From a virus: DNA of 23,506 bases. Below, piece after piece: positions 13,415 through 19,057 of the stretch. Position numbers and translations under genes: made by a program. The stretch lies in the IMG/VR virus record IMGVR_UViG_3300030329_001213, positions 1 to 23,506 of that record, one strand, 5' to 3'. How positions within the stretch are numbered: position 1 is the stretch's first letter; every line of letters begins with the position of its first letter. The notes under the pieces were generated by a model, which saw only the letters and a program-made list of their open reading frames with translations, did no database searches and was not told the DNA's origin.

Positions 13415-13615
13415 GTGGTGTCTACTCCTCCATAGGTGGTGTAGTATTACAACAGATAATGCTATTAATATTAACCCAATTGTTAATTGTAACAGTCCAA
13501 ATATATCATAGTATACTGTACCAATTGATGAGAATACTCCTGCTGTTGATAACAGGAATAATGTACCCATTATAAATGCTATTAAAGCTATTACAATTAA
13601 TTCTAATTTCGTCAT
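13403..13615 (-). CDS. Small membrane protein, two spans
   Basis: A 70-residue protein with two hydrophobic segments, about 4-26 (LELIVIALIAFIMGTLFLLS) and about 38-62 (FGLLQLTIGLILIALSVVIL), and a short basic, histidine-rich C-terminus. Phage holins have this size and layout, but it lies in the early arm and no endolysin is near, so that assignment is not supported. The ATG at 13615 shares a base with the upstream stop (TAATG), with AAGGG upstream. Confidence 0.65.
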   Translation of the reverse strand: MTKLELIVIALIAFIMGTLFLLSTAGVFSSIGTVYYDIFGLLQLTIGLILIALSVVILHHLWRSRHHTHY

Positions 13616-14073
13616 TATTCTACCCTTTCTTTAGCTGTTCCTAACATTTCATTAGCTAATTCCAATGCTCTATTCGGTGTGTAACAGTATTGATAAGCAT
13701 CTTTCTGTTTAACATAATTCTTATACTCTACCACTCTCACTGGTATTTTAAACTCTTTGGCTATATTAATCATATGTTTACTACCTTTTGATATACCATC
13801 CCAGAATACTACACAACCATCAGCTTGTGCTGCCATAACAGTGTTACGTTTATACCCTGCTGATTTACCATACCTATCCCAATCAGCTTCTATTATCACT
13901 ATGTCTAAAGATTTTCGTTTAGCATACTCTCTACCAAGAGTATCAGCACCTCTTGCACCACCAGATATAATACATACATCTGATTTATTAATTAAAAGCT
14001 TATCTAATTTATACTCTAACAGATTATAATCTACAAACTCACGACTACCAGCTACAATTACTTTGAATGACAT
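13615..14073 (-). CDS. DUF2493 / SLOG-fold nucleotide-binding protein
   Basis: A 152-residue Rossmann-like protein of the DUF2493 group in the SLOG superfamily, related to DprA and YspA-type proteins. Signatures are KVIVAGSREFVDY (4-16), IISGGARGADTLGREYA (35-51), a conserved WDRYGKSAGYKRNTVMA (65-81) and the hydrophobic strand CVVFWDG. SLOG domains bind nucleotides or nucleotide-derived ligands; phage members have no settled function and may bind signalling nucleotides. AAGGATGGAGCC precedes ATG 14073. A long hairpin lies just upstream of this site. Confidence 0.85.
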   Translation of the reverse strand: MSFKVIVAGSREFVDYNLLEYKLDKLLINKSDVCIISGGARGADTLGREYAKRKSLDIVIIEADWDRYGKSAGYKRNTVMAAQADGCVVFWDGISKGSKHMINIAKEFKIPVRVVEYKNYVKQKDAYQYCYTPNRALELANEMLGTAKERVE

Positions 14074-14086
14074 GGCTCCATCCTTT

Positions 14087-14129
14087 CTTAAAAAATGCCA
14101 AGTTCACTTGTCTGAAGGCATTTTTTAAG
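14087..14129 (-). terminator. Long hairpin with U-rich arm
   Basis: CTTAAAAAATGCC (14087-14099) and GGCATTTTTTAAG (14117-14129) form a perfect 13-bp stem with a 17-nt loop. On the minus strand the descending arm contains six U. It could act as a second terminator after the 14216-14241 one or as a leader hairpin of the DUF2493 gene, whose ribosome binding site follows directly. Confidence 0.5.
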
Positions 14130-14200
14130 GAAGAAAAAGAAAGAAAAGAAAGAAGAAGACAGGCTAGGTCGTATTAATTGTATAGTGGATAAAAGCGTCG

Positions 14201-14247
14201 AAAAAAAAAAGCAAGGGGGACGATGCAAGAACACCGTCCCCTGTTGC
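14201..14247 (-). terminator. Strong intrinsic terminator
   Basis: GGGGACG and CGTCCCC (14216-14222, 14235-14241), extended by GCAA with TTGC at the base, are followed on the minus strand by a run of ten U (14201-14210). The gene at 14249-14608 ends directly before it, so it caps the first leftward transcript. Confidence 0.88.
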
Positions 14248-14248
14248 A

Positions 14249-14608
14249 CTACCGTTGTATGGCAAATACCCTGCCAGAAGTATCAAACTCATGAGCCTTA
14301 CCATGGAATGAAATACCACTCATGTTAGACGCTTTTAACTCAGTGAACCATCCAAGCATAGTGCCATTGGCCATGACGTGTTGCTCTTGAACACATAGGC
14401 CATACTGTCTACACAGCGTCCAACGGGCTGCTGCAATGCTCTTCTTTTCAACATTGTCGGTAATTTTATCTAAGCCAGCGTATAGCTCATACATTACCAA
14501 GGGCTTAACCTTGGCAGGTAAACCGAGTACTGACCTTGCAGCCTTAGCCTCTGCACTACGACCGTTGAAGAAGGGTACAATATGAGATGGAATAATAAAG
14601 ATTCGCAT
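14249..14608 (-). CDS. Hypothetical protein, 119 aa (first leftward gene)
   Basis: Start chosen at ATG 14608, with GGAG 7 nt upstream; an open extension to 14,698 crosses a perfect inverted repeat and is unlikely to be coding. The protein contains an N-terminal strand (MRIFIIPSHIVPFF), a helix (SAEAKAARSVLGLPAKVKPL), AAARWTLCRQYGLCVQEQH and TELKASNMSGISFHGKAHEF. I recognise no family. Base composition is less AT-rich than its neighbours. As the first gene of the leftward arm, with its own terminator, it is a candidate host-takeover or regulatory gene (inference from position). Confidence 0.72.
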   Translation of the reverse strand: MRIFIIPSHIVPFFNGRSAEAKAARSVLGLPAKVKPLVMYELYAGLDKITDNVEKKSIAAARWTLCRQYGLCVQEQHVMANGTMLGWFTELKASNMSGISFHGKAHEFDTSGRVFAIQR

Positions 14609-14647
14609 AACAAACTCCAAGTTGGTTAAAGGAAGGAACCTCACTAA

Positions 14648-14690
14648 GAAGAAATGTGGCGAGGTCACGAGCCAACTGACACATTTCTTC
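14648..14690. repeat. 11-bp perfect inverted repeat in leader
   Basis: GAAGAAATGTG (14648-14658) and CACATTTCTTC (14680-14690) are exact reverse complements with 21 nt between. The repeat lies in the presumed leader of the first leftward gene and could form a leader hairpin or an operator. Confidence 0.6.
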
Positions 14691-14814
14691 GGAATCATCT
14701 TGTCTCATTACTTGACTCGTCACCAGATACGGTATATCATCATGTAGTGTAGGTTACAAGTATGGTCTAATAATGTTCAATTACTCAGTACTTTCAATAG
14801 CTTAGATAAAATGT

Positions 14815-14884
14815 GTATATACTAGAACAACTCTTTCCTCCACCTTATAAAGAATAAGCTGGATGAAAATGTTCTAGTATATAC
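14815..14884. repeat. 15-bp inverted repeat (possible cruciform)
   Basis: GTATATACTAGAACA (14815-14829) and TGTTCTAGTATATAC (14870-14884) are perfect reverse complements 40 bp apart. The spacer itself contains TCCA-C-CTTAT paired with ATAAG-C-TGGA, so the whole block could extrude as a nested cruciform. The arm contains the TATATACTAGA box that recurs at 14982. Confidence 0.75.
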
Positions 14885-14898
14885 TCGTTACTTGCTAA

Positions 14899-14972
14899 TT
14901 TTTTCCGTAGGGAACCCATCGGGAGGACTTCGAAGGAACTGAGAAGGTCCGATGGGTACCCGGAGGAAAAAA
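14899..14972. repeat. Long interrupted hairpin in control region
   Basis: TTTTTTCC (14899-14906), GGG (14910-14912) and CCCATCGG (14915-14922) pair with CCGATGGG (14949-14956), CCC (14959-14961) and GGAAAAAA (14965-14972), giving 19 pairs around two symmetric internal loops. There is no U-tract on either strand, so it is not a standard terminator. Confidence 0.72.
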
Positions 14973-14983
14973 TACGCTTCTCT

Positions 14984-15010
14984 AGTATATATATAAACCA
15001 CCACTGTCAA
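14984..15010 (-). promoter_or_regulatory. Leftward early promoter candidate
   Basis: On the minus strand TTGACA (15010-15005) and TATACT (14989-14984) have the same boxes as the SSB promoter. The spacer is only 15 bp, so strength is uncertain. The -10 box lies within a TATATACTAGA copy, so a regulator binding that box would block it. Confidence 0.45.
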
Positions 15011-15061
15011 ATATTCTCAAAAAATCAAGGGTTTATCCTCAAAAAAACCAATCGGCTATCA

Positions 15062-15087
15062 TTAAAGTTACTTTAAAGTTACTTTAA
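15062..15087. promoter_or_regulatory. Tandem palindromic operator candidate
   Basis: The 15-bp palindrome TTAAAGTTACTTTAA occurs at 15062-15076 and 15073-15087, overlapping by 4 bp, with centres 11 bp apart, about one DNA turn. It lies 24 bp upstream of the -35 box of the TerL promoter, a suitable place for a regulator binding one face of the helix. Confidence 0.6.
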
Positions 15088-15110
15088 TTATATTTATTTT
15101 ATTTTTTTAT

Positions 15111-15139
15111 TTGCATAATAGAGTTTTATAGTGTATAAT
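15111..15139 (+). promoter_or_regulatory. Promoter P1 for TerL
   Basis: TTGCAT (15111-15116), a 17-bp spacer and TATAAT (15134-15139). The -10 box ends 7 nt before the TerL ATG at 15147, so the message would start at or next to the ATG and be essentially leaderless. It belongs to a family of three related promoters. Confidence 0.75.
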
Positions 15140-15146
15140 AGTAACT

Positions 15147-16691
15147 ATGGAGATTATAGAGAATACTAATGAGTATCTACAACCATTTATTAACTTAAAA
15201 GGATTGTTAGAAACAAAAATAAACCAAGAAGCTAATACTGACTTCATTACATTTGTCAGAATGATGGCTCCTATGTTAGTTTCTGATTGGAAAATGGGTC
15301 GTCATATTGAACTCATCTCCAATAAACTAAAAGATCTGGAATCTGGTAAGATAAAACGGCTGATGGTCTTTCTTCCACCACGATCATCAAAGTCTGTTAT
15401 CTGTTCTAAACTCTTTCCTGCATGGTATATTGGTAGGAATCCTGAACATGAGATACTAACTGTCTCCCATAGTGATCAATTATCCTCTGATTTTGGTCGA
15501 TCTGTACGAGATGTGGTCAATACAGAGGAATTTCAGAAGATATTCAGGGGTGTCTCTCTCAGAAGTGACGTAAGGGCTGCAGGTAAGTGGAAGACAAACC
15601 AGAATGGGACGTACTATGCTGCTGGTGTACGCTCTCAAATAGCTGGTAGGGGCGCACATATTGCTATATTGGACGATGTGATGTCTGAAGAAGACGCAAT
15701 CAGTGCATCAGGTAGGAGATATATTAAGGAATGGTATCCTGCTGGTCTTAGAACTCGTATCATGCCCAATGGTGCTATTGTTATTATCAATACACGCTAT
15801 CATTTTGATGATCTCTGTGGTTGGTTGCTAAAACAACAGGAGAATATGGGAGAGTTTGAAACAATCCCATGGGAAGTAATTAGAATACCTGCATGGCTGG
15901 ACGAAGAAGCATCGCAATTGCTAAACCTCCCTGTAGGATCTAGTTACTTTCCCGAATGGAAGAGTGATGATATCCTGAAAATGGACGAAAGTGAAATAAA
16001 AGCCAGTAATGGTAGCCGATACTGGAATGCTCTCTACATGCAAGACCCCACACCAGAAGAAGGTGGTATTATAAAGAAAAGATGGCTTAAACATTGGGAT
16101 TATGAAGAGCCTCCTACCTGTGATTTTATAATACAGACCTATGATACTGCTTTTTCTACCAAGACTACGGCTGATTACAGTGTTATACAAACATGGGGTA
16201 TATTCTGCATGTATGATCAGGATGAAAGTGGCGTAGAGGACTTTACCCCCAACTTAATCTTATTGGGAAATATCAGAGGTAGGTTTGAATATCCAGAACT
16301 AAGGAAACTTGCACAGAAACTCTACAATGAACACAGACCAGACGTGTGTATGGTGGAGAAGAAGGCCAGTGGACAGTCTCTAATACAGGATATGAGAAGG
16401 GGTGGTCTGCCTGTACTGGAATATAATCCAGATAGAGATAAGGTATCCAGAGTATATGCAGCTTCACCCATCATAGAAGCTGGTAGAATGTGGATACCAA
16501 GTAATAAAAAATGGTCAGATGAACTGATTGAAGAATTACTAAGGTTTCCCAATGCAGCACACGATGACCAAGTAGATGCTATGACAATGGCTATACATTA
16601 TATGAAAGAATCTTGGCACCTGACACACCCTGATGATCCACACTATGATGAAGAAGTAACAGAGAAGAAAAAAACTTATTGGACCTTCTGA
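15147..16691 (+). CDS. terL: Terminase large subunit
   Basis: A 514-residue packaging motor (ATPase plus nuclease) that pumps DNA into the procapsid. The ATPase domain has a Walker A-like FLPPRSSKS (75-83, with Ser81 where many have Gly) and Walker B IAILDD (172-177). The nuclease domain has acidic residues in QTYDTAFS (Asp333), VEKKASG (Glu404) and HDDQVDAM (472-479), with SRYWNALYMQDPTPEEGG before it, as in the TIGR01630 type C-terminal domain. No Shine-Dalgarno site precedes the ATG, and the promoter lies so close that the transcript would be leaderless. No small terminase is recognisable in the window. Confidence 0.95.
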   Translation: MEIIENTNEYLQPFINLKGLLETKINQEANTDFITFVRMMAPMLVSDWKMGRHIELISNKLKDLESGKIKRLMVFLPPRSSKSVICSKLFPAWYIGRNPEHEILTVSHSDQLSSDFGRSVRDVVNTEEFQKIFRGVSLRSDVRAAGKWKTNQNGTYYAAGVRSQIAGRGAHIAILDDVMSEEDAISASGRRYIKEWYPAGLRTRIMPNGAIVIINTRYHFDDLCGWLLKQQENMGEFETIPWEVIRIPAWLDEEASQLLNLPVGSSYFPEWKSDDILKMDESEIKASNGSRYWNALYMQDPTPEEGGIIKKRWLKHWDYEEPPTCDFIIQTYDTAFSTKTTADYSVIQTWGIFCMYDQDESGVEDFTPNLILLGNIRGRFEYPELRKLAQKLYNEHRPDVCMVEKKASGQSLIQDMRRGGLPVLEYNPDRDKVSRVYAASPIIEAGRMWIPSNKKWSDELIEELLRFPNAAHDDQVDAMTMAIHYMKESWHLTHPDDPHYDEEVTEKKKTYWTF

Positions 16692-16692
16692 T

Positions 16693-16721
16693 TTGCATTT
16701 AGAGTAAAAGTATGATATAAT
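16693..16721 (+). promoter_or_regulatory. Promoter P2
   Basis: TTGCAT (16693-16698), 17 bp, TATAAT (16716-16721), with TG one base before the -10 box (extended -10). The sequence from AGTATG... to TAATAGTGTA is nearly the same as in P3 at 22387. It lies in the short gap after TerL and drives the next gene. A run of about 12 T follows the start site. Confidence 0.8.
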
Positions 16722-16748
16722 AGTGTAAGTAATTTTTTTTTTAGGGGA

Positions 16749-18032
16749 ATGCTGGTGGCTACAGATATATATGATGTATTGGCTGGACAAACAGCTTTAG
16801 ATGTCTTTCACCAAGATCTTTACCCTTCTGGTGATTCTGAAACCAGAGGAGGAATGTATAGTCGTGCCAAAGGATATGGTGGTCTAGCACAGCTTGCCAA
16901 TGCCTATTTGCAAATGGCAGGATTACCCCCTACACAGGAAAACTATAATATGGCATTTAAAGCTTTAGGGGCTGGTGCTGCTATACCTGTAACACAGGAA
17001 GTTCCTGAAGGCAAGAGTGTTATGACAGCTTATTTTGACAGGCTACTTGGTCGTACACCAAAAGAAGAAGAAAAGAAAGAAACATTAAAAGAAATAATGT
17101 TGGAAGATGAAAGTAGTGAACCTGATTTTGATACTACAGGATATCCTTATGATCCGACTGATTGGAGAGATATAACAAGAGAATCACAGAATTTATATAC
17201 TGCTTATGGTCCTATGGATTTTTTCGGTAAAGCCCTTGGTATACCCGGAGGATTTGGAGCAAGCTCTGAAGAAAATAAAGAAAGAGAAAAAAAAGCAAGA
17301 GAAGTTGAAGAACTAATGTATACCAAAGAAGTAGTAGATGCTTATGAAAAAGCACAAAAAGAAAAGGGTACAACTTTCTCTCCTACAGGTATGCTAGAAA
17401 AAGTAGGTGAATTTCTAACAGGAATGGCAGATCCTGCTAGAAATTTATATAATGAAGAAAGACAAGCTGCTTTAACAGATGCTTTTGGAAAAGCTATTGG
17501 ATTTGATGATAAAGCTTATGAAGGATTTACTGCTGCAGATATTGCCAGAGAAGGTGAAATAGATTTAGAAACAAGTGCAGCAGAAGCTCAATTAAATAAA
17601 GAACAAGCTGCAGCAAGAGCAGGAGTTCCTGTTGATGTTTATGATCAATTAATGTCACAAAGACAATTTGATGGTGTTGGTAGTGCAGCAGATCTTGATA
17701 GAGATATGGAATATGAAAGCTTTGGTGATTGGATACAAGCACTTGCAAATTCTGCAATAACAGGTCAATATGGTAGTTCAAGAAGAGATGTAGCACAAGC
17801 TGCTATAGATGCAGAAAAAGCAAGGGCTGCTGATAGAGGAGATGAAGCTAGAGATACTAGTAAAAATAAAGCGAGTAGATCTGAACAAGCTACTAAAGAT
17901 CCTTCTGGAATAGCTGCTAGAGAAGCAGAAGATAAAGTTAGTGGTGGTGATAGTGATGTTAGTCAAGATACAACCGAAAAAGATACTGAAGAAGTTGATC
18001 TCGGTGGTGGGTATACAGATTCAGATGATTAA
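16749..18032 (+). CDS. Unknown virion-region protein, 427 aa
   Basis: Not recognised. It is rich in Ala, Glu, Asp and Lys, with an N-terminal folded-looking part (ATDIYDVLAGQTALDVFHQD and GYGGLAQLANAYLQMAGLPP), a middle charged helix (ENKEREKKAREVEELMYTKE) and a disordered acidic C-terminus ending DLGGGYTDSDD. Between TerL and portal one expects a head-related or internal protein. The frame opens at ATG 16749, but AGGGG lies directly against it; GTG 16755 has the proper 7-nt spacing and may be the real start. It has its own promoter (P2). Confidence 0.75.
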   Translation: MLVATDIYDVLAGQTALDVFHQDLYPSGDSETRGGMYSRAKGYGGLAQLANAYLQMAGLPPTQENYNMAFKALGAGAAIPVTQEVPEGKSVMTAYFDRLLGRTPKEEEKKETLKEIMLEDESSEPDFDTTGYPYDPTDWRDITRESQNLYTAYGPMDFFGKALGIPGGFGASSEENKEREKKAREVEELMYTKEVVDAYEKAQKEKGTTFSPTGMLEKVGEFLTGMADPARNLYNEERQAALTDAFGKAIGFDDKAYEGFTAADIAREGEIDLETSAAEAQLNKEQAAARAGVPVDVYDQLMSQRQFDGVGSAADLDRDMEYESFGDWIQALANSAITGQYGSSRRDVAQAAIDAEKARAADRGDEARDTSKNKASRSEQATKDPSGIAAREAEDKVSGGDSDVSQDTTEKDTEEVDLGGGYTDSDD

Positions 18033-18044
18033 GGGGAATAAATT

Positions 18045-19055
18045 ATGAAACCAATGTATGAAATATTCTATAGAGCTTTAGGGGGTAAAGTTCAAAGTAA
18101 AGATGGATTGTCTAATCTAGTTCAACGGCAAACTGGTGGTGCTGCTGCTCCAAATTTTCTTACTATGCAATCACCCGGTCAACTACCTTTACCTTATCCT
18201 TTTCCTCCAAGACCAGAGCCTAAACCTATAATGCCACCCCCACCTCCACCAGAGCCTCCTAAACCCACATATGATCCTGTGCGTGAAGCAGAAGCAGAAA
18301 GACGTGCTAGAGAATTACAGGCAATAAAAATAGGTAAGCTAGATGAAGCTCCTCAAACAAGAGCAGAGCGTGAAGCACTACAAGCTAGTGGTGGTTTTTA
18401 CAGAGATGAAGAAGGGGCAGTCAGAGATGCAATGGGTAATATACAAGAAGATTTTGGATTTGATTATGTAGCTCCTCCAGAACCCGGTAGACCTGATCCA
18501 GTTAATACACCAGATACACCTGCTCCTGTACCAGAGCCTGAACCTTTTAAACTTGATACAACACCTTTACCACCGGGATTAGTACGTAATCCAGAAACAA
18601 ATGAAATAACTGTAGACCCCGAAGGAGCTAAAAAATTCAGAGGAGGTTCTGGTTGGGAATATGAAGATTCTTGGGAAGACTTACAAATGGATAGTCCTTG
18701 GCGTGATTTTGATGAACAAAGATATTTAGCAGATGCTTATGGTGAAGCTTATGAAATTACTGGTCTTGGTAGAGGTGATTTAGGAGGAGGTTGGAGAATT
18801 GAAAGAACTGATCCTAGTCCTATCTGGAATCCAGCAAACTCTCCTAGTGGATATAACTATGCTTTAAAAGGTCCAGAGAAAACATTCTTACCTAAACCTG
18901 TGACATTACCTGATATGCCAAATAATCCAATTTATCAACCTATGGTACCTATGATGGGACAACAACTACAGCCTACAGGTCTACAAGGTTTAAATCAAAA
19001 TATGCAGGGATTTGGTATGCAAAGTCCTAGACCCTTTGGACAAAAGGTATATTAG
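18045..19055 (+). CDS. Unknown proline-rich protein, 336 aa
   Basis: Not recognised. Residues about 44-74 are a proline tract (PLPYPFPPRPEPKPIMPPPP and more), and further proline-rich stretches occur around 145-185 and 275-300. The C-terminus is rich in Gln, Met and Gly (MMGQQLQPTGLQGLNQNMQG). Little regular structure is expected. The ATG at 18045 follows a GGGG-rich site 13 nt after the preceding stop. Its place beside the portal gene suggests a virion or assembly component, but this is inference. The gene after it starts 2 nt past its stop. Confidence 0.75.
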   Translation: MKPMYEIFYRALGGKVQSKDGLSNLVQRQTGGAAAPNFLTMQSPGQLPLPYPFPPRPEPKPIMPPPPPPEPPKPTYDPVREAEAERRARELQAIKIGKLDEAPQTRAEREALQASGGFYRDEEGAVRDAMGNIQEDFGFDYVAPPEPGRPDPVNTPDTPAPVPEPEPFKLDTTPLPPGLVRNPETNEITVDPEGAKKFRGGSGWEYEDSWEDLQMDSPWRDFDEQRYLADAYGEAYEITGLGRGDLGGGWRIERTDPSPIWNPANSPSGYNYALKGPEKTFLPKPVTLPDMPNNPIYQPMVPMMGQQLQPTGLQGLNQNMQGFGMQSPRPFGQKVY

Positions 19056-19057
19056 AA

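Larger units (their letters stand above)
14699..15146. promoter_or_regulatory. Divergent control region (no gene)
   Basis: About 450 bp without a convincing reading frame separate the leftward early genes from the rightward structural genes. It carries a 15-bp inverted repeat, a 74-nt hairpin, three TATATACTAGA boxes (one on plus at 14815, two on minus at 14873 and 14982), a minus promoter, two overlapping palindromes and the TerL promoter. It is the likely early/late switch and possibly a replication origin; the latter is speculative. Confidence 0.7.

Noticed and set aside
13327-13575. Plus-strand open frame through the structured leader and the membrane protein gene
   Set aside because: It lies opposite a well-supported gene and hairpins, has no ribosome binding site, and its composition is not protein-like.
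14168-14176. TAATACGAC on the minus strand, identical to the upstream half of the T7 RNA polymerase promoter
   Set aside because: The remaining T7 promoter bases do not follow, no second copy was seen, and no phage RNA polymerase is in the window. A 9-base match can occur by chance in AT-rich DNA.
14609-14698. N-terminal extension of the gene at 14249-14608
   Set aside because: It crosses the 11-bp inverted repeat and lacks a ribosome binding site; ATG 14608 has GGAG at proper spacing.
16731-16742. T-run after promoter P2 as a possible terminator
   Set aside because: No hairpin precedes it, and it lies just downstream of the predicted start site.
17527-17966. Minus-strand open frames opposite the unknown 427-aa gene
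   Set aside because: They are leucine-, histidine- or serine-rich mirror readings of a charged coding strand, without ribosome binding sites.
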